From contig JALOAQ010000038.1 in assembly GCA_023228725.1 (NCBI GenBank), positions 1 to 24,532 of the forward strand: a stretch of 24,532 nucleotides of DNA, given 5' to 3'. Position 1 is the first letter of the stretch. The number at the start of each line of letters is the position of its first letter. Position numbers and translations under genes: made by a program. Of this stretch, positions 1 to 7,917 are shown piece after piece. Under the pieces are notes generated by a model that saw only the letters and a list, made by a program, of their open reading frames with translations, was not told where the DNA came from and did not search any database. This stretch comes from Bacteroidales bacterium. Its GTDB lineage: Bacteria; Bacteroidota; Bacteroidia; Bacteroidales; ML635J-15.

Positions 1-1161
1 ATCTCTAAACATATAATCGTCAATGTTTTCGGGTGCAGGAAAACCTGCAAGCCATAAAATTTTTAAATTTTTAAATAATATAGATTTGAAAATATAAGCA
101 GCTAAGCCTTTATTTGAATTGTCGTAGTGGTAAATGTTTTTTCCTGTTATGCTATTGCCAGCTTCTCCAAAACCATATGAATTTATCCAAACTCCCATAT
201 CTTCACCATTTCCTTCTGCAACTAAATCATTTGTAATTGGATTCATTATATACCAATAACTTGACAATAAAGCTCCAAATTTATTTTTTGAAGGACCTGC
301 CTTAAAATTATTTTTAGGTTTTAAAACTATTCTCTGTTGTGGATATTCTTGGTGGCATTGTCTAACTAATCTATCTGTTAAATCATCAACCCATTTTTTA
401 AAAGAAATAATATTTGCTTGCCAAATTCCTTTAGACTTCAAATAATCAGGAATAAAATTATTTCTAAACTCTATGTTTATTTTGCTAATGTCTTCATCAT
501 CAACCAATTGTTTTACTAAAGCTAAGCCTTGTAACAATCTCACAATATTATCTTGACTCATTCCTTGTTGAGGGATAACGCCTTTTTGAAAAATTGATAA
601 ATATCTATTGGTTCCATTTTTAGTTTTATTGTAATATCCATATTCTTTGTTAAAATGTTTATAATATTGTTTCCAAAAGCCCAAGCTAACATCGTCTCTA
701 ATTAAAAAACCATTAATGTCTTCAGGATATTTTATAAGTTCAAAATCAGTTTTATCTGCTTCTGTATTATGTAATTTACGTAAAGTATATTCAGAATATA
801 AATCTAATCTTTCTAAGGCAAATAATGCGTAAATTAAGAAAGATAAAGTTTCTTGATAGTCTTGTTTATTGTTTTTTAATAATCTGTATTCTGTTGATAA
901 AAGCCCTAACCAGTGATTAAAATTACTATTTCCATCGCTCCAACTAATCCAATCTACATTTCCAGATTTATCTACACGTCTATCCACTGCCGGAATATTT
1001 ACTCCAAATTGTTCCACATCAGAACAGATGATAACCCACTCATTTAATAGTCTATTCCTATAATTTATATATTTTGCATTAAGAGAATCTGTAGTATTTG
1101 CAAAAATATAGCTTGTGGATAAAGTAAATAAAAATAAGATTTTAATAATTTTAATTTTCAT
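1..1161 (-). CDS. Secreted protein of unknown function (3' end beyond the left edge)
   Basis: An uninterrupted frame of 387 codons runs from an ATG at 1161-1159 to the left edge, so the C-terminus is missing. Residues 1-21 form a signal peptide: KIKIIK basic start, hydrophobic ILFLFTL core, and a likely cleavage after IFA. The mature part is rich in Trp, Tyr and Asn, with stretches such as DWISWSDGN, NHWLGLLSTEYRLL, RLLQGLALVKQLVDDED and WLAGFPAPE. Two helical-looking segments (about 88-115 and 200-220) would fit an alpha-helical repeat or toroid fold, but I recognise no family and see no catalytic motif. There is no lipobox Cys, so the protein is probably periplasmic or extracellular. It is transcribed divergently from the glucosaminidase gene across a 118-base gap that carries candidate promoters for both. 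The reading frame is certain; the function is not. Confidence 0.75.
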   Translation of the reverse strand, partial: MKIKIIKILFLFTLSTSYIFANTTDSLNAKYINYRNRLLNEWVIICSDVEQFGVNIPAVDRRVDKSGNVDWISWSDGNSNFNHWLGLLSTEYRLLKNNKQDYQETLSFLIYALFALERLDLYSEYTLRKLHNTEADKTDFELIKYPEDINGFLIRDDVSLGFWKQYYKHFNKEYGYYNKTKNGTNRYLSIFQKGVIPQQGMSQDNIVRLLQGLALVKQLVDDEDISKINIEFRNNFIPDYLKSKGIWQANIISFKKWVDDLTDRLVRQCHQEYPQQRIVLKPKNNFKAGPSKNKFGALLSSYWYIMNPITNDLVAEGNGEDMGVWINSYGFGEAGNSITGKNIYHYDNSNKGLAAYIFKSILFKNLKILWLAGFPAPENIDDYMFRD

Positions 1162-1176
1162 TGTAATATTTTTTTT

Positions 1177-1184
1177 CAAAAATA
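1177..1184 (-). promoter_or_regulatory. Candidate -7 element for the leftmost secreted-protein gene
   Basis: On the minus strand these bases read TATTTTTG, a match to the Bacteroidota -7 consensus TAnnTTTG, 15 bases upstream of the ATG. The expected -33 TTTG, 19 bases further upstream, is only TATG. In such AT-rich DNA the element alone is weak evidence. Confidence 0.35.
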
Positions 1185-1258
1185 ATTAGATTTTTCAATT
1201 TAACATAAACTTGTTAATACTTATGATAAAAAATTGATTTTTATCCGCTTAGAGGCTG

Positions 1259-1266
1259 TATTTTTG
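1259..1266 (+). promoter_or_regulatory. Candidate -7 element for the glucosaminidase gene
   Basis: TATTTTTG matches TAnnTTTG and ends 13 bases before the ATG at 1280. A TTG lies at 1234-1236, but the spacing is 22 rather than 19 bases, so the -33 element is imperfect. Confidence 0.4.
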
Positions 1267-1279
1267 AATAAAAAAACAA

Positions 1280-2206
1280 ATGCGAATTTTAGTAGTCATA
1301 TTTTTTCTTTTTACTTCAAGTATTATTTATTCACAAATCACGCCTGAACAATACATTAATATTTATAGTGATTTAGCAATAAAGGAAATGAAGCGAGTAG
1401 GGGTGCCGGCAAGTATAACTTTGTCGCAAGGAATGTTAGAGTCGGGAAATGGAAATTCATATTTAGCCACAAAAGGAAATAATCATTTTGGAATAAAATG
1501 TCATAAATGGACAGGCGAAAAAATTTATGCCGATGATGATGCAAAAAATGAATGTTTTAGAAAATATAAAAATGTAGAGCAGTCTTTTATAGATCATTCT
1601 GATTTTTTGAAAGAAAATTCTCGTTATCATTTTTTATTTGATTTGGATATTACGGATTATAAAGCTTGGGCTAAGGGATTAAAACAAGCTGGATATGCCA
1701 CAAACCCAAATTATGCAAATTCTTTAATAAATATAATTGAAAGACATGAATTATTTAATTTTGATTTAGGAATAATTAAACCAATAGCAGAAGAAAAACC
1801 AACAAAACGCCCCAGCAAAATTAAAACTTCTGTCGAAGATAATTTTATTGTAAATCCTTATTCAAATTCATATAATTATAATAATGATGTGCCATATATT
1901 ATTGTTGTAGATACCGTAGAAATTGGAGATTTAGCTAAACAATTAGATTTGATGAGGTGGCAATTGGTAAAATATAATGATTTGAATAAAAATTCGATAC
2001 TTTATCCAAGTAATATTATTTATGTAAAACCAAAACGAAATAAAGCACAAAAACAATACAAAATTCATGTGGTTGAGCATAATGAAAGTGTAAGAGATAT
2101 ATCTGAAAAATATGCAGTAAAATCAAAGAAAATATTGAAATTTAATGATTTAAACGATATTGATCAAGCATTAAAGATAGGCAGCAAAATTAAATTAAGA
2201 AGATAA
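1280..2206 (+). CDS. Secreted GH73-type N-acetylglucosaminidase with LysM repeats
   Basis: A 308-residue exported cell-wall hydrolase. Residues 1-19 are a signal peptide (VVIFFLFTSSIIYS). Residues about 25-160 are a glucosaminidase domain of the FlgJ/GH73 kind: ITLSQGMLESGNGNS carries the expected catalytic acid Glu54, followed by the family's NNHFGIKC motif, a Tyr/Phe-rich core and GYATNPNYANSL. Two LysM-like peptidoglycan-binding repeats follow, about 205-252 (divergent) and 260-307 (VVEHNESVRDISEKY...KFNDLND...LKIGSKIKL). Family knowledge says such enzymes cut the beta-1,4 bond after N-acetylglucosamine in peptidoglycan, acting in the periplasm during wall remodelling or cell separation. 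The ATG at 1280 is the natural start because it opens directly into the signal peptide. It is monocistronic by position, with a weak hairpin after the stop. Confidence 0.9.
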   Translation: MRILVVIFFLFTSSIIYSQITPEQYINIYSDLAIKEMKRVGVPASITLSQGMLESGNGNSYLATKGNNHFGIKCHKWTGEKIYADDDAKNECFRKYKNVEQSFIDHSDFLKENSRYHFLFDLDITDYKAWAKGLKQAGYATNPNYANSLINIIERHELFNFDLGIIKPIAEEKPTKRPSKIKTSVEDNFIVNPYSNSYNYNNDVPYIIVVDTVEIGDLAKQLDLMRWQLVKYNDLNKNSILYPSNIIYVKPKRNKAQKQYKIHVVEHNESVRDISEKYAVKSKKILKFNDLNDIDQALKIGSKIKLRR

Positions 2207-2248
2207 GTTTTTGTCCTGATTAATTTATTAATAATCCAAATCTATTAT

Positions 2249-2270
2249 CTTGTTTTTATAAACAAGTTTT
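2249..2270 (+). terminator. Weak intrinsic terminator candidate after the glucosaminidase gene
   Basis: CTTGTTT (2249-2255) pairs perfectly with AAACAAG (2260-2266) across a TTAT loop and is followed by TTTTG. The 7-bp stem has only two G-C pairs and the T-run is short, so termination would be weak. The placement, 43 bases past the stop and before gyrA, is right. The rest of the 2207-2390 gap is featureless AT-rich DNA. Confidence 0.45.
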
Positions 2271-2390
2271 GTTGAAAAAATGAGCTTTATTTTTATGGAA
2301 AATCCAAAGATTAATTATATCTTTAAAAACTTTTATAATAAAGTTTAATTTATTGATTATAAAGAATTTACGAAATAAAAATATTTAATT

Positions 2391-4952
2391 ATGTTGGAAG
2401 AAGAAAAAACTTCTAGAGTTGTTAGGATTAATATAGAGGATGAAATGAAATCTGCTTACATTGATTATTCAATGTCTGTTATAGTTTCTCGTGCTTTACC
2501 TGATGTTAGAGATGGTTTAAAACCAGTTCAAAGAAGAATTTTATACGGAATGTCTGAACTTGGTTTATTGTCGAATAGAACTTATAAAAAATCAGCCAGA
2601 ATTGTTGGAGAGGTTTTAGGGAAATATCACCCTCATGGCGATTCTTCTGTTTATATGGCTATGGTTCGCATGGCTCAAGATTGGTCTTTGCGTTATACTT
2701 TAGTCGATGGTCAAGGAAACTATGGTTCTGTTGATGGAGATAGTCCTGCTGCCATGCGTTATACAGAAGCAAAAATGGCAAAAATAGCTGATGAAATATT
2801 GTCAGATATAGAAAAAGAAACAGTTGATTTTACTTTAAACTTTGATGACTCGCTTGAAGAACCAAGTGTTATGCCTACACGATTGCCAAATTTATTAATT
2901 AATGGCGCCAGTGGTATAGCGGTTGGGATGGCAACTAATATGGCTCCTCATAATCTTAGTCAAACTGTTGATTGCGTGGTGGCTTATATAGATAATAATG
3001 AGATTACTGCCAGCGAATTAGGAGAAATTATGCAAGCTCCTGATTTTCCAACAGGTGGAATAATTTATGGAGTTGAAGGTGTACGCGAAGCTTTTGAAAC
3101 CGGTAGAGGTAGGGTAGTGATTAGAGCAAAAGCAGAAATTGAAATAGGGGATAACGGACGCGAAAAAATTATTGTTACTGAAATTCCTTATATGGTTAAT
3201 AAAGCTGAACTTATAATTAAAATAGCTGACTTAATCAATGAAAAACGAATAGACGGTATTTCAAATATCAATGATGAATCTGATAGAACAGGAATGAGAA
3301 TTGTTATTGATATTAAACGAGATGCTGTTGCTAATATAGTTTTAAATAAACTTTATAAACTAACAGCCTTACAATCTTCGTTTAGCATAAATAATATCGC
3401 TTTAGTAAAAGGTCGTCCTATGATGCTAAATCTTTATGATTTAGTAAAATATTTTGTTGAACACCGTCACGAAATTGTTGTTCGCAGAACGGAGTTTGAC
3501 TTAAAAAAGGCCGAAGAGAGAGCTCATATTTTGGAAGGATTAATTATTGCAAGCGACAATATTGATGAAGTAATACGTATAATCCGTGCTTCGCAATCGC
3601 CTGATCTTGCAAGAGAAGGATTGATGGAGAGATTTAGCTTATCCGAAATTCAAGCAAGAGCTATTGTTGAAATGCGTTTAAGACAACTTACCGGACTTGA
3701 ACAAGATAAGCTTAGAGCAGAATATTCCGAAATTTTAGAGAAAATTGCATATTATAAAGAAATTTTAAGCAATTTAGATTTAAGAATGCAAATAATAAAA
3801 GACGAAATATTAGAAATTAAAGCAAAATACGGAGACGAACGCAAAACTGAAATTGTATATGCTTCAGAAGAATTAAATCCAGAAGATTTTTATGCAGATG
3901 AAGATATTATAATTACAATTTCAAATATGGGATATATTAAACGTACTGCTTTAACTGAGTTTCGTGCACAAAATAGAGGAGGAGTAGGAGCAAGAGCATC
4001 TACAACGCGAGAAGAGGACTTTATTGAGCATATGTTTGTTGCAACAATGCATAATACTTTATTATTGTTTACAGAAAAAGGAAAATGTTATTGGTTAAAA
4101 GCTTATGAAGTTCCTGAAGGTACGCGTACATCAAAAGGTAGAGCTATTCAAAATTTAATAAATATAGAACCTGATGACGAAGTAAAAGCATTTATGAATG
4201 TTGTGTCTTTAAAAGATGAAGAATATATAGATAACTCTTATATCATAATGTGTACAAAAAATGGAGTTTTCAAAAAAACAAGATTAAGAGAATATTCTAG
4301 ACCACGCCAAAATGGTGTTTTTGCAATAAATGTTAGAGAAGGCGATAGTTTGCTAACTGCAAATCTTATTGAAACAAACCAAGAAGATGAACCTGTAAAT
4401 ATTATGATTGGCGCTAAAAACGGAAAAGTAATTCGCTTTCCTCATGACATAGTTAGACCTATTGGTAGAACAGCTACAGGTGTAAAAGGTATTAGCTTAG
4501 ACGCAGGATCAGAAGTAATTGGAATGATTACTGTTCGTAAAGATCAGGAAGTGCTTGTAGTATCTGAAAATGGATATGGAAAACGCTCTGATATTGAAGA
4601 TTATAGAGTTACTAATAGAGGCGGAAAAGGTGTGAAAACAATTAATATTACAGAAAAAACAGGGGATTTAATTGATATTTCCGCAGTTACTGATAATGAC
4701 CATTTAATAATTACTAATAAATCAGGAATTACTATAAGATTAGCCGTTGAAACACTAAGAGTTATGGGAAGAGCAACCCAGGGTGTGAGATTAATTAATT
4801 TAAGAGATGATGATACAATTGCCTCGGTGGCAAAAATTGAAGATGGTGCTTTAGAAGAAAAAAATGCTAGTAATTATGATGATGAAGATGAAAATAATGA
4901 GATAAAAATAGAAAATACTAATGAAAATACAAATAATCAAAGCCAAGATTAA
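2391..4952 (+). CDS. gyrA: DNA gyrase subunit A
   Basis: This 853-residue protein is the breakage-reunion subunit of DNA gyrase (A2B2 with GyrB, type IIA topoisomerase), which introduces negative supercoils. The N-terminal domain holds the family signatures PDVRDGLKPVQRRIL (37-51), GKYHPHGDSSVY (77-88) and AAMRYTEAKM, with Tyr124 as the nucleophile that attaches to DNA. A coiled-coil region (about 370-480) precedes the C-terminal beta-pinwheel that wraps DNA. Its blades carry AQNRGGVGARAS, where E. coli has the GyrA-box QRRGGKG, and later TNRGGKGVKTI. The last 30 or so residues form an acidic, Asn-rich tail. GyrA is preferred over ParC because of the GyrA-box-like blade, the full pinwheel and the overall length. 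Met89 lies where E. coli has the quinolone-interacting Asp87; Ser85 (E. coli Ser83) is kept. The TPR gene follows after 63 bases on the same strand. Confidence 0.97.
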   Translation: MLEEEKTSRVVRINIEDEMKSAYIDYSMSVIVSRALPDVRDGLKPVQRRILYGMSELGLLSNRTYKKSARIVGEVLGKYHPHGDSSVYMAMVRMAQDWSLRYTLVDGQGNYGSVDGDSPAAMRYTEAKMAKIADEILSDIEKETVDFTLNFDDSLEEPSVMPTRLPNLLINGASGIAVGMATNMAPHNLSQTVDCVVAYIDNNEITASELGEIMQAPDFPTGGIIYGVEGVREAFETGRGRVVIRAKAEIEIGDNGREKIIVTEIPYMVNKAELIIKIADLINEKRIDGISNINDESDRTGMRIVIDIKRDAVANIVLNKLYKLTALQSSFSINNIALVKGRPMMLNLYDLVKYFVEHRHEIVVRRTEFDLKKAEERAHILEGLIIASDNIDEVIRIIRASQSPDLAREGLMERFSLSEIQARAIVEMRLRQLTGLEQDKLRAEYSEILEKIAYYKEILSNLDLRMQIIKDEILEIKAKYGDERKTEIVYASEELNPEDFYADEDIIITISNMGYIKRTALTEFRAQNRGGVGARASTTREEDFIEHMFVATMHNTLLLFTEKGKCYWLKAYEVPEGTRTSKGRAIQNLINIEPDDEVKAFMNVVSLKDEEYIDNSYIIMCTKNGVFKKTRLREYSRPRQNGVFAINVREGDSLLTANLIETNQEDEPVNIMIGAKNGKVIRFPHDIVRPIGRTATGVKGISLDAGSEVIGMITVRKDQEVLVVSENGYGKRSDIEDYRVTNRGGKGVKTINITEKTGDLIDISAVTDNDHLIITNKSGITIRLAVETLRVMGRATQGVRLINLRDDDTIASVAKIEDGALEEKNASNYDDEDENNEIKIENTNENTNNQSQD

Positions 4953-4971
4953 GTTTTTGGCAAACTAATTG

Positions 4972-4979
4972 TATATTTG
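4972..4979 (+). promoter_or_regulatory. Candidate -7 element before the TPR gene
   Basis: TATATTTG matches TAnnTTTG in the 63-base gap after gyrA, so the TPR gene may have its own promoter besides read-through. The bases at the expected -33 position (4949-4952) are TTAA, so support is partial. Confidence 0.4.
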
Positions 4980-5015
4980 TAGTTTAAAGAATATGAATTA
5001 TTTAAAAGTAATATT

Positions 5016-6284
5016 ATGAAAAAGTTAATTATTTTAGTTGCAACAATGGCTTTAAGCTTTTCGCTTTTAGCACAAAAATCTGCAGTAACAAGCGCATGGA
5101 GCTATCTAAAGGATGGTTTTCTTGATGATGCAAAAAAGTCTATTGATAAGGCAGAAAAACACGAAGCTACCAAAGATTGGTACAAAACTTTTTATTATAA
5201 AGGTATGGTATATCAAGAAATAGGTATCTCTGATAGACCAAAATATAAGTCCTTGTGTACAAATTGTTTAGATATTTCGTATGAGGCATATATAAAAGCA
5301 ATTCAACTAAATTTTGTGGACCCTGAGTACAAAAATCTTGATTTAACTACTGAACTTGGGCTAATGAAGTTTGTTGGAGTTTTGCAAAAAAATGATGAAA
5401 GAAATTATGAAAACACAGAAGCTTTAATAGATATGATTGGGAATAGATTTCCTGCTTTGTCTAATGCTTTTATAAATCAAGGTGTTACTAGCTTTCAAGA
5501 CTCTGATTTTGAAACTGCTTATGAAAATTTTGAAAAAGCAGTTATGATTTCAACTCTTTCATTTCAAGTTGATACTCAATTATATTATTATGCATCCTTA
5601 GCTGCATTTAGAGCCGAAAAATTTAAAGACGCTATAGATTATAATGATATGTTAATCCAATTAAATTTTGGTGCTAACGAAGATGAAAAAGTCGCTGTTT
5701 ATCAAAGTCAAGCTATTGCATATAGAGAGACAGGTGATACTGTAAAAATGCTTGAAGTTTTAGAAAAAGGAATACAAGCTTTTCCTAATGCAAACTATCC
5801 TTTGGTAATAGAAACTTTTAACTATTATGTTAATATTGGCGAAAACGAAAAAGCTTTTGAATATATAAATTTGGCAATTGAAAAAAATGAAAATGATGCA
5901 CAATTTTATGTTATTAGAGGTACTTTGCTTGAAGAAATGAAACGTAAAGAAGAAGCTAAACTTGATTATCTTAAAGCAGTTGAATTGCAACCTAATAATT
6001 TTGATGCGAATTATTCTCTAGGTGCATTTTATTATAATACAGCTGTTGATACTTTAGATTGGGCAGATAAAAATATACCTATAAATAAGTTTTCAGAATT
6101 AGATAAATATAAACAAATTTCAGATGAATTATTTAAAGAAGCTTTTCCTTTCTTAGAAAAAGCACTTGAATTGCAAGCACAAAATGTTAATGTATTAAGT
6201 ACTTTAAAAACTATTTATTACAGACTTGGAGAAATGGAAAAATACGCAGAAGTTGATGCAAAGCTTAAAGAACTTACTCAATAG
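5016..6284 (+). CDS. Exported tetratricopeptide-repeat protein
   Basis: A 422-residue protein with a cleavable signal peptide (basic MKK, hydrophobic LIILVATMALSFSLL, likely cleavage near LAQ, residue 20). The mature part is helical and made of TPR-like repeats: about 28-62, 150-182 (NQGVTSFQDSDFETAYENF), 188-216, 228-257 and 290-345. The clearest repeat is about 294-327, containing VIRGTLLEEMKRKEEAKLDY and ending in VELQPNN. A further repeat pair lies at 370-415. TPRs are protein-binding scaffolds, so the sequence supports a periplasmic interaction role but names no partner. Cys81 and Cys84 form a CTNC pair of unknown meaning. It follows gyrA by 63 bases and precedes a strong terminator, so the two may form one transcription unit although no functional link is evident. 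Confidence 0.88.
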   Translation: MKKLIILVATMALSFSLLAQKSAVTSAWSYLKDGFLDDAKKSIDKAEKHEATKDWYKTFYYKGMVYQEIGISDRPKYKSLCTNCLDISYEAYIKAIQLNFVDPEYKNLDLTTELGLMKFVGVLQKNDERNYENTEALIDMIGNRFPALSNAFINQGVTSFQDSDFETAYENFEKAVMISTLSFQVDTQLYYYASLAAFRAEKFKDAIDYNDMLIQLNFGANEDEKVAVYQSQAIAYRETGDTVKMLEVLEKGIQAFPNANYPLVIETFNYYVNIGENEKAFEYINLAIEKNENDAQFYVIRGTLLEEMKRKEEAKLDYLKAVELQPNNFDANYSLGAFYYNTAVDTLDWADKNIPINKFSELDKYKQISDELFKEAFPFLEKALELQAQNVNVLSTLKTIYYRLGEMEKYAEVDAKLKELTQ

Positions 6285-6303
6285 AGTTTTTAAACAATAT
6301 TTT

Positions 6304-6330
6304 AAGAGGCTGAGAAATCAGCCTTTTTTT
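6304..6330 (+). terminator. Strong intrinsic terminator after gyrA/TPR genes
   Basis: AGGCTGA (6307-6313) and TCAGCCT (6318-6324) form a perfect stem with a GAAA tetraloop. Three more A/G-T pairs extend the base, and a run of T follows to 6330. It lies 20 bases after the TPR stop and isolates the downstream exported deformylase gene. Confidence 0.9.
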
Positions 6331-6336
6331 ATTAAT

Positions 6337-6367
6337 TTTGTTTTTTTATAAATATTTATTAATTTTG
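6337..6367 (+). promoter_or_regulatory. Bacteroidota-type promoter of the exported deformylase gene
   Basis: TTTG at 6337-6340, a 19-base spacer, then TAATTTTG at 6360-6367: a full match to the -33/-7 layout known for the Bacteroidota primary sigma factor. It begins seven bases after the terminator and ends 22 bases before the ATG at 6390. The leader (6368-6389) is A-rich with no Shine-Dalgarno sequence. A second TAATTTTG overlaps the -33 box at 6333-6340. Confidence 0.75.
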
Positions 6368-6389
6368 TTAAAGATTAAAAATTAAAAAA

Positions 6390-7895
6390 ATGAAAAAAGC
6401 AATTGTATTTATAGGTCTTATTTTATTAGTGTATTTTGTAAATTCTCAAAATTCTATTTACTTAAATTTTGATATTTTGCAAAATAACTCAGAATTAGTG
6501 TTAGACAGTGTTTTTGTTGAAAATTTGAACAATGGCTCGGATACTATGATTTATAATTTTCAATCAGGCTTAGGTTTTGAAATGCCAATTGGTGTTTTTC
6601 CTGTTTTTGCCGAAAGTAATGAATTAATGATAAAACAAAACTATCCTAATCCTTTTGTGCATGAAACTATTATAGAAATAAACTCTCCTAATGAAAGTCT
6701 TATTGTTTCAGTTTATGATATAAATGGGAAAATTGTTTTATCAGAAAAATTAAATATTGGAAAAGGTAAGAAAATATTGTATTTGAATCCAGGTTCTGCT
6801 GGCAAATTTATTGCTGCATTCAAAACTAATAATCAAGAAAAAGCTATTGTTCTTACTAGTAGTGCAAGTGAAAAAACTAGTGCATCTGTTAGGTGGCAAG
6901 GCGAAAGTTCAAATTTTATTAAAAAAATGGAACAAAATTCATTTTTTATTTTTAATCAAGGCGATATACTGAAATTTACCGGATTTGTTACTGCATGCGA
7001 GTTAGTTCAATATACTTCAATTACTGATAGTCCAAGTGTTTCGCAAACTTATACTTTTGATTTTACTTATTTGCAAAATATTCAACCAAATTCACCTATA
7101 ATTGAAAATATTGAAATTAGTGAAACCTCAATATTATGGGAATTTAATTCTGATGAAAATACTTTAGGCTACAAATATAATATTGAAAATAATTATAATA
7201 CAGCAATAGATTTAGGCGAAACTTCTAGTTTGTTTCAAGATGAATTAATTCCAGGAACTCATTATGATTTTTGGATATGGGCTTATAATAATTGTGGTGC
7301 CTCCCTACCAACAAACTTGTCTAACTCTACTTCTGCACTTATGTTTTCAGATGATGAGAATGCTTTAATTTTGAGCGGTGAAGATACAGAAGCAATGTAT
7401 ATTTTAAGTATTTGCGATGAAAATGATACTTTAATTTTACGTGCAATTTCAACTAATGTAAATCTTGAAGATGAAAATTTAATGCACTTAATTGACAGAA
7501 TGCATGAAACTGTAAAAGGCAAGGGAGTAGGAATTGCTGCTCCTCAAATTGGTTTGAATAGAAATATTGTATGGGTTCAAAGGCATGACAAAGGAAGTTT
7601 TTTTAGCAAGCCTTGGGAATGCTATATAAATCCAAGAATTACAGCTTATTCTACTGAGTATTTTTTAAGAGATGATGGCTGTTTGTCTGTTGGTACTGAT
7701 TGTGAAAATGAATATGGAATTGTTGGAAAATCATGGCGTGCAAACTGGGTTGAGGTAGAATATTATTTGCCTGACGGGAGTTTTGTACAAGAAACAATTA
7801 CACACGCATATACGGCTCATATTTTCCAACATGAATTAGATCATTTGAACGGAATAATGTTTTTTGATAGGCAAACAGAACCTGATGAGGACTAA
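6390..7895 (+). CDS. Exported multidomain protein with T9SS-like, Fn3-like and C-terminal peptide deformylase domains
   Basis: A 501-residue fusion. Residues 1-19 are a signal peptide (KKAIVFIGLILLVYFVNS). Residues about 20-75 are a short beta-rich segment. Residues about 77-160 resemble a T9SS type A sorting domain (QNYPNPF at 83-89, then VSVYDINGKIV), but it is internal rather than C-terminal. A spacer ending SVSQTYTFDF (217-226) leads to a fibronectin-III-like domain (about 233-315). Residues about 335-501 are a complete peptide deformylase: motif I GVGIAAPQ (379-386), motif II DGCLS (429-433, Asp for the usual Glu) and motif III QHELDH (480-485). The implied metal ligands are Cys431, His481 and His485, with catalytic Glu482 and oxyanion Gln386. 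Known deformylases remove formyl from nascent N-terminal fMet in the cytoplasm; this one appears to act outside. The frame is continuous, with its own promoter. The domain call is strong; substrate and final location are inferred. Confidence 0.9.
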   Translation: MKKAIVFIGLILLVYFVNSQNSIYLNFDILQNNSELVLDSVFVENLNNGSDTMIYNFQSGLGFEMPIGVFPVFAESNELMIKQNYPNPFVHETIIEINSPNESLIVSVYDINGKIVLSEKLNIGKGKKILYLNPGSAGKFIAAFKTNNQEKAIVLTSSASEKTSASVRWQGESSNFIKKMEQNSFFIFNQGDILKFTGFVTACELVQYTSITDSPSVSQTYTFDFTYLQNIQPNSPIIENIEISETSILWEFNSDENTLGYKYNIENNYNTAIDLGETSSLFQDELIPGTHYDFWIWAYNNCGASLPTNLSNSTSALMFSDDENALILSGEDTEAMYILSICDENDTLILRAISTNVNLEDENLMHLIDRMHETVKGKGVGIAAPQIGLNRNIVWVQRHDKGSFFSKPWECYINPRITAYSTEYFLRDDGCLSVGTDCENEYGIVGKSWRANWVEVEYYLPDGSFVQETITHAYTAHIFQHELDHLNGIMFFDRQTEPDED

Positions 7896-7917
7896 ATTTT
7901 AAATATTTGTTTTTAAA

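Noticed and set aside
34..49. Hairpin TGCAGG-AAAA-CCTGCA near the left edge
   Set aside because: It lies within the coding frame of the secreted protein (Leu-Ala-Gly-Phe-Pro-Ala), has no T-run, and is short enough to be chance.
2280..2348. 22-codon reading frame upstream of gyrA that could be a leader peptide
   Set aside because: No promoter, no Shine-Dalgarno sequence, no attenuator-like hairpin after it, and short frames are expected in such AT-rich DNA.
2391..4952. Topoisomerase IV subunit ParC instead of GyrA
   Set aside because: The full pinwheel with RGGVG/RGGKG motifs and the 853-residue length fit GyrA.
6390..7895. Possibility that the deformylase fusion is two genes joined by a sequencing error
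   Set aside because: The frame is continuous without stops, no ribosome site or promoter is seen near residue 320, and the domain borders are joined by ordinary linker sequence rather than a shifted frame.
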